Source: Streptomyces galbus (lineage in GTDB: Bacteria; Actinomycetota; Actinomycetes; Streptomycetales; Streptomycetaceae). Taken from it: a DNA stretch of 64,000 nucleotides. Below the pieces are notes generated by a model that was not told where the DNA came from, made no database searches, and worked only from the letters and a program-made list of their open reading frames with translations. A program made the position numbers and the translations under genes. Shown one piece after another: positions 41,104-51,017 of the stretch; within the stretch, counting starts at the first letter, position 1; every line of letters starts with the position of its first letter. The stretch spans positions 1-64,000 of the forward strand of contig NZ_SZPR01000035.1 in NCBI RefSeq assembly GCF_005280195.1, written 5' to 3'.

Positions 41104-42582
41104 TCACTCGACGGGCCAGGTGTGCACCGGGGCGTTGAGGTGCATGTAGGCGATGTACTGCTCGGTCATGCGGCGCAGCGCCTCGTGGCGGCCGCAGTGG
41201 GCGCGGGACTCGATGTGGTGGACCATCTCCTTCTGCCACACCGCGCCGTTGCGCGCGGTCACGCACCGCTGCTCGATGATGCCGAGCAGCGGCTCGCGCC
41301 AGGCCTCGTCCATGCCGGAGCGCTCCAGGCCCTGGTGGGCGAGCGGCAGCAGGCGGCGCAGCACCAGCTCGTTCGCCGGGACCTCGCCGGTGCCGGGCCA
41401 GTACAGGCGGGCGTCGATGCCGTGCCGGGCGGCCGCGTGCAGGTTGTCCTCGGCCGCGGAGAAGGACATCCGGGACCACACCGGGCGGTCCTCCTCGACG
41501 AGCGCGCGGGTCAGGCCGTAGTAGAAGGCGCCGTTGGCGAGGGTGTCGGCGACGGTGGGCCCGGCCGGCAGCACCCGGTTCTCCACCCGCACGTGGGGCT
41601 TGTCGTGGGCGATCGCGTAGACCGGCCGGTTCCAGCGGTAGATGGTGCCGTTGTGCAGGGTCAGCTCGGACAGCTCCGGGACGTCCCCGCGCTCCAGGGT
41701 CTCCCCGGGGTGCTGGTCGTCGCACAGCGGCAGCAGCGCGGGGAAGTACCGCACGTTCTCCTCGAAGAGGTCGAAGACGCTGTTGATCCAGCGTTCGCCG
41801 AACCACACCCGGGGCCGCACGCCCTGCACCTTGATCTCCTGCGGCCGGGTGTCGGTGGCCTGTTCGAAGAGCGGGATCCGGGTCTCGTGCCACAGCTCCT
41901 TGCCGAACAGGAACGGCGCGTTGGCGGCGAGCGCCACCTGCACCCCGGCGATCGCCTGGGCGGCGTTCCAGTAGGGGGCGAACTCCTGCGGGGAGACCTG
42001 GAGGTGGAACTGGGTGCTGGTGCACGCCGCCTCGGGGGTGATGGTGTCCGCGTAGGTGCGCAGCCGGTCCTCCCCGTCCACCTCGATCAGCAGGTCCTCG
42101 CCACGGGCCGCGAACACCTGGTCGTTGAGCAGGCGGTAGCGGGCGTTCTCCGACAGCGCCCCCTCGCCGACGTCCTGCTGGCGCAGCGTCGGGAGGATGC
42201 CGATCATGATCAGGTGGCTGCCGACCGACCGGGCGCGCTCGTCGGCGTGGTTGAGCGCGGCGCGGATCTCCGACTCCCAGGCGTCGGGGCCGCCGGCGAT
42301 CAGCCGGCGGGGCGGGACGTTGATCTCCAGGTTGAACCGGCCCAGCTCGGTGGACCAGGCGGGGTCGGCGATCGCCTCCAGCACGTCGACGTTGCGCATC
42401 GCGGGCTCGCTGCGGTCGTCGACCAGGTTCAGCTCGATCTCCAGGCCCACCTGGGGGCGTTCCGCGTCGAAGCGTGCCTCGCGCAGCATCTGCGCGAAGG
42501 CGTCGAGGCACTCCTGCATCTTGATGCGGTACCGGCGGCGGTCCTCACGGGTGAAGACCAGCGCCGGGACGTCTCGTCCCAT
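41104..42582 (-). CDS. glutamate-cysteine ligase-like (GCS2 family) protein
   Basis: 492 residues from ATG 42582 with GGGAGA upstream. The fold signature is visible: VGLEIELNLVDDRSEPAMRN (metal/ATP Glu), LGRFNLEINVPPRRL, ITPEAACTSTQFHLQVSP and FLFGKELWHETRIPLFEQ, with RVENRVLPAGPTVADTLANG later. Members ligate glutamate to an amine or thiol; actinobacteria make mycothiol and ergothioneine instead of glutathione, so this paralogue may form another gamma-glutamyl amide. It is divergent from a PP2C phosphatase gene. Confidence 0.85.
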   Translation of the reverse strand: MGRDVPALVFTREDRRRYRIKMQECLDAFAQMLREARFDAERPQVGLEIELNLVDDRSEPAMRNVDVLEAIADPAWSTELGRFNLEINVPPRRLIAGGPDAWESEIRAALNHADERARSVGSHLIMIGILPTLRQQDVGEGALSENARYRLLNDQVFAARGEDLLIEVDGEDRLRTYADTITPEAACTSTQFHLQVSPQEFAPYWNAAQAIAGVQVALAANAPFLFGKELWHETRIPLFEQATDTRPQEIKVQGVRPRVWFGERWINSVFDLFEENVRYFPALLPLCDDQHPGETLERGDVPELSELTLHNGTIYRWNRPVYAIAHDKPHVRVENRVLPAGPTVADTLANGAFYYGLTRALVEEDRPVWSRMSFSAAEDNLHAAARHGIDARLYWPGTGEVPANELVLRRLLPLAHQGLERSGMDEAWREPLLGIIEQRCVTARNGAVWQKEMVHHIESRAHCGRHEALRRMTEQYIAYMHLNAPVHTWPVE

Positions 42583-42790
42583 CGGCTCTCCCGGCTCCTC
42601 CTGGGGCCCTTGTCCCTCCAGCCTCGCACCGGCCGGCCGCCCCGACCAGGTGGGACCGCCACCGGTGGCGCGGGCGCGGGACCGCCCGGCCGGGTGGTGT
42701 CCGCACTGCGGCGGCCGCGGCCCGGTGTGAGACTGCTGCCCAGCAGTCCCCTGATCGTCGTGGCGCGTGCTGCCGAGGAGGCGGGTCCGT

Positions 42791-43972
42791 GTGGTGATGC
42801 CGGAGACCGGTGACAACCTGCTGCAGGAGTTCCTGGCCGACCCCGCCAACCGCACCGTCGACCTCGCCACCGCCCTGGCCCGCTGCACCCGGGCCCTCGG
42901 ACTGCCGCACGCCGTGGCCTACCTGGTCGACATCCAGCAGCGCCACCTGGTGCCGCTCACGGACGTGGCGTCCTCGCTGCCCGTCGACGAGTCGCTGGCG
43001 GGGTGGGCGTACCGCACGCAGTCGCTGCGGGTGGAGTCGTCCGAGGCGGGCGCGCTGACCGCCTGGTTCCCGCTGGTGGACGGGGCGGAGCGGCTCGGGG
43101 TGCTCGCGGTGCACACCCCCACCCTCACGGCGGCCGCGCTGAGCCGCGGCCGGGCCCTGGCCACCCTGGTGGCGATGATGGTCACCTCACGGCGCTCGTT
43201 CAAGGACACCTACGTACGGCGCACCCGCACCGAACCGATGCGGCTGCCCGCCGAGATGCTGCGCGCGTTCCTGCCGCCGCGCACCATCGGCGACGGCACG
43301 GTGGTGTCGACGGCGGTGCTGGAGCCGGCGTACGAGCTCGGCGGGGACGCCTTCGACCACGCGCTGACCGAGACGACCCTGCACGCCACCGTCCTGGACG
43401 CCATGGGCCACAACCTGGCCTCGGGGCTGACCAGCGCCGTGTCGCTGGCGGCCTGCCGCAACGCGCGGCGGTGCGGCACCGACCTGCCGGAGCTGGTGTC
43501 CAGCGTCGACGAGGCGCTGGCGGAGTGGCTGCCGGACCAGTTCTGCACCGCCGTACTGGCCGAGATCGACCTCGCCACGGGGGTGCTGCGGTGGAGCAAC
43601 TGCGGGCATCCGGCGCCGCTGCTGATCCGCGACCAGCGGCTGGTCGTGGACGCGCTGGAACGGGACGCGGACCCTCCGCTGGGTCTGCCGTCCCTGCTGA
43701 CGGACCGCCCGCGGCAGGTCCACGAGACGCCGCTGCAGCCCGGTGACCGGGTGCTGTTCTACACCGACGGCGTCACCGAGGCCCGTACCCGCGACGGCGA
43801 ACTGTTCGGCCTCCAGCGGTTCGCCGACTACGTCATCCGGGCGACCGCGGCCGGGGAGTTGGCGTCCGAGACGCTGCGGCGGCTGATCCACTCGATCCTC
43901 GACGTGGAGACCAGCCGACTGCGCGACGACGCGACGATCGTCATGGTCGAGTGGCGGCCGCCCCGGCCGTGA
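42791..43972 (+). CDS. GAF plus PP2C (SpoIIE-type) phosphatase
   Basis: 393 residues; GTG 42791 lies nine bases after GAGGAGG. Residues ~10-140 form a GAF-like sensor (LATALARCTRALGLPHAVAY, HLVPLTDVASSLP). Residues ~170-390 are a PP2C/SpoIIE domain with metal-site Asp residues in GGDAFDHAL, LDAMGHN, FYTDGVTEAR and RDDATIVMVEW. Like the 22.4-kb gene it should dephosphorylate an anti-sigma antagonist. No such antagonist is adjacent, so the target is elsewhere. Confidence 0.88.
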   Translation: MVMPETGDNLLQEFLADPANRTVDLATALARCTRALGLPHAVAYLVDIQQRHLVPLTDVASSLPVDESLAGWAYRTQSLRVESSEAGALTAWFPLVDGAERLGVLAVHTPTLTAAALSRGRALATLVAMMVTSRRSFKDTYVRRTRTEPMRLPAEMLRAFLPPRTIGDGTVVSTAVLEPAYELGGDAFDHALTETTLHATVLDAMGHNLASGLTSAVSLAACRNARRCGTDLPELVSSVDEALAEWLPDQFCTAVLAEIDLATGVLRWSNCGHPAPLLIRDQRLVVDALERDADPPLGLPSLLTDRPRQVHETPLQPGDRVLFYTDGVTEARTRDGELFGLQRFADYVIRATAAGELASETLRRLIHSILDVETSRLRDDATIVMVEWRPPRP

Positions 43973-43991
43973 CCCGGGGCACGGGACACCC

Positions 43992-44270
43992 CTACAGGGT
44001 GCCGAACGGGAGGAAGCCGCGCGGGGCGGGCGGCAGCGACTGCTGCGCGGGCAGGCCGGCCGACAGCGGGGCGGCCATGATGCGGCCGAGCTCCCGCTGG
44101 ATCCGTTCCGCCTCGGCGCGGACCTGGGTGGGGATGTCACCGCGTTCGGTGACGAGACGGTCGTAGATCGGGGTCTGCGTGAACAAGGGTGACGGGCCTT
44201 CGGTAGGGACGGGGACCGGGGCGGCACCCGCGGGGCACCGCGGGAGCCGTCGGACCTGGTGGACTGTCAA
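43992..44270 (-). CDS. small hypothetical protein
   Basis: 92 residues. The core PLFTQTPIYDRLVTERGDIP followed by QVRAEAERIQRELGRIM looks conserved (a helix-forming charged stretch). The N-terminus is Arg/Pro-rich, so the true start could be later. No domain recognised. It is divergent from the methyltransferase gene. Confidence 0.6.
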   Translation of the reverse strand: MTVHQVRRLPRCPAGAAPVPVPTEGPSPLFTQTPIYDRLVTERGDIPTQVRAEAERIQRELGRIMAAPLSAGLPAQQSLPPAPRGFLPFGTL

Positions 44271-44438
44271 CGCGACTGCCCCGCAAGGCTACCGCCCGGC
44301 CCCGCGGGCCCGGCACGTCAGCCCCGGACAGACCCCCGCCGACCCGCCGGAAACGCGAACTGATGTGTGGGACCGCGGTGTTCGCCAGTAGGTTGGGCAC
44401 GCAAAGATCCAGCCTCGGCCGAAAGACGGACACGACTC

Positions 44439-45251
44439 ATGACCGACCCCGCGACGACGCCCGACCCCTCGACGCACCAGAAGATCGACACGTCGGTGCC
44501 GCACTCCGCCCGGATCTGGAACTACTGGCTGGGCGGGAAGGACAACTACCCGGTGGACGAGGAGGCCGGCGACGCGTACACCGCGGTCTTCCCCGGCATC
44601 GTCACCATCGCGCGCAGCAGCCGGGCCTTCCTGCGTCGCACCATCACCTACCTGGTCAACGAGGCGGGCATCCGTCAGTTCCTCGACGTCGGCACGGGGC
44701 TGCCGACCGCCGAGAACACCCACGAGGTCGCCCAGGGGCTCGCCCCCGAGGCACGGATCGTCTACGTCGACAACGACCCGATGGTCCTGGCACACGCGCG
44801 CGCCCTGCTGTACTCCTCCAAGGAGGGCGCGACCGCGTACATCGACGCGAACGTGACCGAGCCGGACGTCATCCTGGAGTCCGCCGCGAAGACGCTGGAC
44901 CTCAGCCGTCCCACGGCGCTGATCCTCAGCAACATCCTGGGCCACGTCGCCGAGTACGAGCAGGCGCGCTCGATCGTCGACCGGCTGGTGGGCGCCCTCC
45001 CGTCGGGCAGCTACCTCATGGTCAACGACGGCTCCCTGGGCATCGACCCGGTCTTCGAGGAGGCCCAGGAGGGCTACAACCGGAGCGGCGCGGTGCCGTA
45101 CAACCTGCGCACGGTCGAGCAGATCGCCTCGTTCTTCGACGGTCTGGAGCTGGTCGAGCCGGGCGTGGTCCCGGTCACCCAGTGGCGCCCGGACCCCGGC
45201 TCCCCCGCGGAGGTCGTCGCCGAGCACGGCGGCCTCGCCCGCAAGCCCTGA
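44439..45251 (+). CDS. SAV2177/DUF574-type SAM-dependent methyltransferase
   Basis: 270 residues from ATG 44439. The actinobacterial family marks are SVPHSARIWNYWLGGKDNYPVD at the start, FLDVGTGLPTAENTHEVAQ (SAM motif I), VYVDNDPMVLAHARALL, and EQIASFFDGLELVEPGVVPV near the end. The family is greatly expanded in Streptomyces, commonly beside nitrate-kinase-like conservons or regulators, with unknown methyl acceptors. Here it is alone. A long hairpin follows. Confidence 0.9.
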   Translation: MTDPATTPDPSTHQKIDTSVPHSARIWNYWLGGKDNYPVDEEAGDAYTAVFPGIVTIARSSRAFLRRTITYLVNEAGIRQFLDVGTGLPTAENTHEVAQGLAPEARIVYVDNDPMVLAHARALLYSSKEGATAYIDANVTEPDVILESAAKTLDLSRPTALILSNILGHVAEYEQARSIVDRLVGALPSGSYLMVNDGSLGIDPVFEEAQEGYNRSGAVPYNLRTVEQIASFFDGLELVEPGVVPVTQWRPDPGSPAEVVAEHGGLARKP

Positions 45252-45275
45252 CCCGCGGCCCCGGGCCCGACGTCC

Positions 45276-45314
45276 CGACGCCCCCCGCGCCCACCCGTGG
45301 CACGGGGGGCGTCG
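45276..45314. terminator. hairpin between convergent methyltransferase and hydrolase genes
   Basis: A 12-bp perfect stem (CGACGCCCCCCG / CGGGGGGCGTCG) around a 15-base loop, 25 bases after the methyltransferase stop. Confidence 0.7.
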
Positions 45315-45371
45315 CGCTGTCCCGGCCCGGCGGGGCGCCTCGTCGCCGGGCGAGGGGCGTTCTCCGGCGTG

Positions 45372-46349
45372 TCAGCCGCGGTCCGTTCCCGCGGGGTACT
45401 CCAGCGCGCCGAGGTACGGCAGCCCGGTCAGGGGGTGATCGGTGCAGAAGCTGCGGATGAGGTCGACGTGCGCGGCGACCTGCTCCAGCGGGAACATGTG
45501 GTCCGCGTCGCGCAGGGTCGCGAACGGCGCGCCCAGTTCACGGGCGAGCCGGCGCCCCTGGGCGGGCGTCGTCAGGTGGTCGTGCTCGCCCGTGTACACC
45601 AGGGTCGGCACCTCGGGGACCTCGGGGCGGCGCCAGGCGTGCCGCTCCATACGGGCGTTGTGCTCGCAGGCCTTGGCCAGGTCGTCCGGGGTCTGCGTGC
45701 GGAACTGGTGGTTCAGCAGCCGCCACACGACCGCGTGGCGGTGGATGCGGCTGTCGGGCGCCACGACGAACGTGGACAGGAGGCTGTCGGCGAGTTCGGC
45801 GCGCCGGTCCTCGGCGACCAGCCTGCGCCACTCGGGGATCATCTCCAGGTAGGACGTGGGCAGTTCGCCCGTCATCGCCCCCAGCATCAACCGCGCCACG
45901 TGCTCCGGGTGCCGCTGGGCGCAGCGCAGCGCGACCGCGCCGCCGTAGCAGGTGCCGAGCAGGTTGACCGGGCCGGTGTCCAGCTCGGCCAGCAGGTGGC
46001 CGAGGGCCGCGGCGAGGAAGTCGTAGCCGTACTCGGCGGGGAGCGGGTCGGCCGCGCCGAAGCCGGGCAGTTCGACCGTGAGGACGGAGGCGTGCGCGCG
46101 CAGCGCCCGCTCGTGCGAGGTCCAGGAGTTGCGGTCCTGCATCATGCCGCCGATCACCACCAGTGGCTCGGTGACGGCCGTGGGGGACGGCGCGACGCGG
46201 CAGACGTAGCGGAAGCCCTCGTACTCCAGCCAGTGCTCCTGCGCGTCCGCCGGGCGCTCCGGCCCGGCGCCGGGTCCGTGGTGCTGTCTGGGACGGGGCC
46301 GCAGGGCGGGCAGCGGCGGGGCGGCGACCGTGTGTCGGGCTGTGCTCAT
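45372..46349 (-). CDS. alpha/beta hydrolase with Cys nucleophile
   Basis: 325 residues. Residues 1-40 are a disordered basic/Pro-rich leader. The hydrolase core has PLVVIGGMMQDRNSW (oxyanion strand), LTVELPGFGAADPLP, and a nucleophile elbow reading LLGTCYGGAVAL, with Cys instead of Ser near residue 137. Acid and His remain (TGEHDHLTTP, DADHMFPLEQ). Cys-nucleophile members include dienelactone hydrolase-like enzymes and some PKS-associated hydrolases. Substrate unknown. It is divergent from a secreted serine hydrolase gene, 199 bp apart. Confidence 0.82.
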   Translation of the reverse strand: MSTARHTVAAPPLPALRPRPRQHHGPGAGPERPADAQEHWLEYEGFRYVCRVAPSPTAVTEPLVVIGGMMQDRNSWTSHERALRAHASVLTVELPGFGAADPLPAEYGYDFLAAALGHLLAELDTGPVNLLGTCYGGAVALRCAQRHPEHVARLMLGAMTGELPTSYLEMIPEWRRLVAEDRRAELADSLLSTFVVAPDSRIHRHAVVWRLLNHQFRTQTPDDLAKACEHNARMERHAWRRPEVPEVPTLVYTGEHDHLTTPAQGRRLARELGAPFATLRDADHMFPLEQVAAHVDLIRSFCTDHPLTGLPYLGALEYPAGTDRG

Positions 46350-46548
46350 GCGTCGTTCAACGGCCGCCCGGCAGGTGTCGTCACGGTCTGTCCGCCCCGG
46401 TCTGCGGCCCCGCCCGAACAGACGGCCGGAGGGGCCGGTGGCCCGCCCGCCATGGGGCCAGCCGGAGGGCCCGCCCGGGGGCTGCTCCCCTGGCCCGCTC
46501 GTACGGCCGCCGCTTGACTGGTGCGGTCACCCACACGGAGGAGGACCG

Positions 46549-47775
46549 ATGAGACGCGCGAGCCGCAGGGGCCGGGCCGCCGCGACGGCCCTGGCACTGG
46601 GGGGCGTCACCGCTGCGGCCCTGTGCGCCCCGGGTGCCGCCCACGCCTCGCGGGGCGGCGGCTACGGCACGGCCGACCTGCGCCACGACCTCGCGGCCGT
46701 ACGGCGCGTGGCCGGCGGCGACGCCACCGTGCTGGCCCGCGTGGACGCCCCCGGCGGCCGGGTCGTCCGGGCCCGGATCGGCACCGCGACGGCCGGGTCG
46801 GCGGCACCCGTGCCGTGGGACGCCCGGTTCCGGGTCGCCAGCACGACCAAGACCTTCACCTCGGTGGTCGTCCTCCAACTGGCCGCCGAGCGGCGCCTGT
46901 CGCTCGACGACACCGTGGAGCACTGGCTGCCCGGGCTGGTCTCCGGCCACGGCAACGACGGCCGCCGCATCACCGTGCGCGACCTGTTGCGGCAGACCAG
47001 CGGCCTGTTCGACTACGTCGACGACCCCGAGTTCCAGGAGAGGCTCGCCGGGCACTTCGAGGAGATCCGCTACGACGCGACCCCGGCCGCCGACCTGGTC
47101 GCCGTGGCCCTGCGCCACCCCCCGCTGTTCGTGCCGGCCACGGACGGGCCCGTGCGGTGGGCGTACTCCAACACCAACTACCTGCTGGCCCAGTCGATCG
47201 CGGAGAAGGCGAGCGGTACGGGCTGGCGCGAGCTCGTGGAGCACCGGCTCGTGGCCCGCCTGGGCCTGCGCGGCACCGACGTGCCCGGGCTCGACCCGTT
47301 CCTCACCGGGCCGCACGCCTCGGTGTACCTGAGCGGCCCGGACGGCACCCGCCTCGACCTCACCGACCACAGCCTGCAGCACACCGCCGACTCGGGCGTG
47401 GTCAGTACCGCCGCCGACCTCGACACCTTCTTCCGCGCGCTGGCCGCGGGCCGGGTGCTGCCGGCCGAGCAGTGGCGGCAGATGCGCGCGACGGTCACGC
47501 GCACGGACGACCCGGCGGACGTGGAGGAGCAGCCCACCGGGACCTACGGCCTGGGCCTGCGGAAGATCCCCCTGTCCTGCGGCGGCTCGTACTACACGCA
47601 CGAGGGCGACGGCCTCGGCGTGTACACCCGTCCGGCCGTGACCGAGGACGGACGGCGGGCCGTCACCGTGTCGATCACCACCAGGTCGGCCCTGCCCGAC
47701 CTGCCCACGCTCAACCGGGCGACCGGCGCCCTCGTCGACCACGCGCTGTGCGCGGGGGCGGCCGGCCACGACTGA
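46549..47775 (+). CDS. secreted serine hydrolase, D-Ala-D-Ala carboxypeptidase type
   Basis: 408 residues; GGAGGAGG precedes the ATG. A Sec/Tat-like signal covers 1-33 (RRASRRGR then hydrophobic, AHA cleavage). Catalytic motifs: S-x-x-K in ASTTKTFTSVVVLQ (~residue 100), Y-x-N in AYSNTNYLLAQ (~207) and H-x-G in THEGDGLGVY (~348). It belongs to the beta-lactamase/transpeptidase-like family of extracellular DD-peptidases and esterases. It may trim peptidoglycan stem peptides. Confidence 0.88.
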   Translation: MRRASRRGRAAATALALGGVTAAALCAPGAAHASRGGGYGTADLRHDLAAVRRVAGGDATVLARVDAPGGRVVRARIGTATAGSAAPVPWDARFRVASTTKTFTSVVVLQLAAERRLSLDDTVEHWLPGLVSGHGNDGRRITVRDLLRQTSGLFDYVDDPEFQERLAGHFEEIRYDATPAADLVAVALRHPPLFVPATDGPVRWAYSNTNYLLAQSIAEKASGTGWRELVEHRLVARLGLRGTDVPGLDPFLTGPHASVYLSGPDGTRLDLTDHSLQHTADSGVVSTAADLDTFFRALAAGRVLPAEQWRQMRATVTRTDDPADVEEQPTGTYGLGLRKIPLSCGGSYYTHEGDGLGVYTRPAVTEDGRRAVTVSITTRSALPDLPTLNRATGALVDHALCAGAAGHD

Positions 47776-47891
47776 CCGCGCCCGGCTCGTGATCTCCCGC
47801 GTGCCAGGGGCCCGTTGAGTACGGGTACTCAGGCCCGCCCGGCCCGCACCGGCGACGATGGGGGCACCAGGACAGGGAACGGGAGAACCAC

Positions 47892-48584
47892 ATGCTCAGC
47901 CGTCTCGCCGACGCGCTCACCCCGGCCGCCGGACGCCTGACCGTCACGGCGGACGCCGGCGCCGTGTTCGCGCCGGGCAGCGTCGTCGTCGCCAACCACA
48001 CCTCGCTCGCCGACCCGGCGGTGGTGCTCGCGGCTCTGCACCGGCTGGACGTGCGGCCCGTCGTGATGGCGACGGCCGGGCTGTGGCGGGTGCCCGTGCT
48101 GGGCCGGCTGCTGTCCCGGGAGGAGCACATCCCCGTCCACCGCCGCGACCGCCGCGCCGCGACCGCCCTCGACCTGGCCGCCGGGGCGCTGGAACGGGGC
48201 CGGCTGGTCCTGATCTACGCCGAGGGCGGCCTGCCCGTCCGCGGGGACGCCGCCGAGGAGGCGCCGCGCGCCTTCCGCAGCGGACTGGCCCGGCTCACCG
48301 AGCACACGGGGGCGCCGGTGGTCCCGGTCGGACAGGCGGGCGCCCGCCGCATCACGTCCGGCGGGCGGACCAAGCAGGTGGCGGGGCTGGTCACCGCGCC
48401 GCTGCGCCGGCCGCGGCTGCACGTCCACGCGGGCCGGCCGGTCGTTCTGGCCGGCGACCGGCGGACGCGCACGGCGCAGGCGCGGGCCGCGGTCACGGAG
48501 GCCTGGCGTACGGCCGCCGCGGCGCTCGGGGAGCCCGCCGCGCGGGTGCTCCGGGCAGCACCCCCGTCCGAACAGGGCCGTTGA
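47892..48584 (+). CDS. 1-acylglycerol-3-phosphate acyltransferase (PlsC family)
   Basis: 230 residues. Acyltransferase block I is VVVANHTSLADPAVVL (H-x4-D), block III is LIYAEGGLPVRG (EGG in place of the usual EGTR), and block IV is GAPVVPVGQAG. It transfers acyl groups to lysophosphatidate or a related acceptor at the membrane. The weakly hydrophobic N-terminus fits a peripheral enzyme. The altered EGG motif leaves the acceptor uncertain. Confidence 0.85.
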   Translation: MLSRLADALTPAAGRLTVTADAGAVFAPGSVVVANHTSLADPAVVLAALHRLDVRPVVMATAGLWRVPVLGRLLSREEHIPVHRRDRRAATALDLAAGALERGRLVLIYAEGGLPVRGDAAEEAPRAFRSGLARLTEHTGAPVVPVGQAGARRITSGGRTKQVAGLVTAPLRRPRLHVHAGRPVVLAGDRRTRTAQARAAVTEAWRTAAAALGEPAARVLRAAPPSEQGR

Positions 48585-48593
48585 ACACGCGGG

Positions 48594-48628
48594 CGGTGCG
48601 GCGCGGACCGTCCGTCCACGCCGCACCG
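48594..48628. terminator. hairpin between acyltransferase and deacetylase genes
   Basis: CGGTGCGGCG pairs with CGCCGCACCG (10 bp) in the 49-bp gap between convergent genes. Confidence 0.6.
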
Positions 48629-48633
48629 GCCGG

Positions 48634-49629
48634 TCAACCAGCGCTGCAGGAGACGGTGGGCCAGGTCCAGTTGCCGTTGTGCTGGATCGTCACGCCCCAG
48701 GTGTTGCCGCTGCCGTTGGGTCTGGCGACCAGTTGCTGACTGCTCGGGAAGCTGGCGCTGACGTTCCAGGTGGACAACACCTTCGCCGGGGAGGGGACGT
48801 TCATCGTCACGGTCCAGTTGCCGGAGCCCGACACCGCGACGTTGAGGTTGTACCGGTCGCTCCACTGCTGCCCCGCCGACAGGGTCGCCGTGCACGTGCC
48901 GGTACCGCCACCGCCACCGCCACCGCCGCCGCCCGAACCGCCGTCGGGGGCCACCGCACGGCCGCTCTGCGGGGAGATCATCCCGGCGCACAGGCCGCGG
49001 GCGGCCAGTGTCTGGGCGATGCGCGGGATGGCGGCGATGGTGTTGGCCGGCCAGTCGTGCATGAGGATGACCTGGCCGTTGGTGAGCCGGCCGGCGGCCT
49101 GCACGATGGCGTCGGTGCTGGCGCCGTTCCAGTCCTGCGAGTCGACGTCCCAGATGATCTCGGTCAGACCGTACTTGGCCTCGACGGACTTCAGCGTCGC
49201 GTTGGTCTCGCCGTACGGCGGGCGGAACAGCTTCGGCGTGCCGCCGCCCGCGTTCGCGATGGCCTGCTGGGTCCGGGAGATCTCGGAGTCGATCTGCGCC
49301 TGGCCCAGTTGGGTCAGGTGCGGATGGGTGTAGCTGTGGTTGCCCACCCACATGCCGGCGTCGACCTGGGCCCGTACCAGGGACGGGTTGGCGGCGGCGT
49401 ACTGCCCCTCGTTGAACATGGTGGCCCGCAGGCCGTTCTGCTTGAGCGCGTTCAGCAGGGACTGGGTGGTGCTGGACGGGCCGTCGTCGAAGGTGAGGCC
49501 GACGTAGCCGTTGCAGGTGGCGGCCTGCGACGGGGCCGCGCCGACGGTGAGGGTGCTCACGGCGGCCAGGGCGGCCGCGGCGAGCGTGGAGAGCAGGGTG
49601 CGCAGCGCGGTGCGCTGTGTGCGTGCCAT
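48634..49629 (-). CDS. axeA: secreted acetylxylan esterase/polysaccharide deacetylase (CE4) with CBM2
   Basis: 331 residues: signal peptide (1-36), CE4 NodB domain (~40-220) with the metal motifs TFDDGPSS (Asp-Asp) and HSYTHPHL (H-x3-H), RPPYGE, and DVDSQDWNG; a Gly-rich linker (~232-243); and a CBM2 (~245-331) with conserved Trp and terminal Cys. It removes acetyl groups from xylan or chitooligosaccharides outside the cell. It sits directly downstream of the xylanase gene, as in the xlnB-axeA pair of S. lividans. The CBM2 coding DNA is nearly identical to that of the xylanase. Confidence 0.9.
   Translation of the reverse strand: MARTQRTALRTLLSTLAAAALAAVSTLTVGAAPSQAATCNGYVGLTFDDGPSSTTQSLLNALKQNGLRATMFNEGQYAAANPSLVRAQVDAGMWVGNHSYTHPHLTQLGQAQIDSEISRTQQAIANAGGGTPKLFRPPYGETNATLKSVEAKYGLTEIIWDVDSQDWNGASTDAIVQAAGRLTNGQVILMHDWPANTIAAIPRIAQTLAARGLCAGMISPQSGRAVAPDGGSGGGGGGGGGGTGTCTATLSAGQQWSDRYNLNVAVSGSGNWTVTMNVPSPAKVLSTWNVSASFPSSQQLVARPNGSGNTWGVTIQHNGNWTWPTVSCSAG
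48641..48890 (-). repeat. CBM2-coding 250-bp repeat, copy in axeA
   Basis: Matches 49668-49917 over 250 bp with about two differences. It encodes the cellulose/xylan-binding domain. The flanking linkers and catalytic domains differ. Confidence 0.9.
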
Positions 49630-49660
49630 GGGGAGGGTTCCTCCTGCCGGGGGTGGGGGG

Positions 49661-50644
<984 letters not shown>

Positions 50645-51017
50645 GGACGTGGTCCTTCCAGGTGAAGGCGTGCGGGGCCTTGACGGCGAACAGTGTTGGT
50701 CTGCCCCTGACAACTGTCAACACTTTCGGTAATTGTTTCGAAAGATTCGCCAACCTATGGACACCTTCAGGGGGAGCAAATGCCCAGTTCAGAAGGTGCG
50801 CAGGACCCGCCGTCGCGGTAATGATTCAAGGGCGCACTCCGGACCGAATCATGGAGGCTCATCTAAACGCCGAATGTTTCGAAGCTCATTCCGGGAAAAT
50901 GACTCCTTCCCATTCAGAAGCGACACCGCTGAATGCGATGCGCAGGAAGGGTTGGACTTCCTGATCATGTCGGAGCAAGGTGGGCATCCCGCCCCCGCAC
51001 CACCCGGAGACCTCCCG
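50645..51017. promoter_or_regulatory. divergent control region of the xylan operon and aldo/keto reductase
   Basis: 373 bp. On the minus strand TTGACA (50716-50721) is a good -35 box for the xylanase, with a weak -10 near 50693-50699. Upstream of it CTTTCG-N10-CGAAAG (50723-50744), containing TTTCGAAA, resembles the CGAAA-type boxes described for Streptomyces xylanase control. TGAC-AACT-GTCA (50708-50719) overlaps the -35. The rest, 50760-50960, is relatively AT-rich and shows no convincing gene. Confidence 0.55.

Noticed and set aside
48902..48950. GCC/ACC repeats before the CBM2 genes as a microsatellite element
   Set aside because: They encode the Gly-rich linkers of the two secreted enzymes; ordinary linker low complexity.
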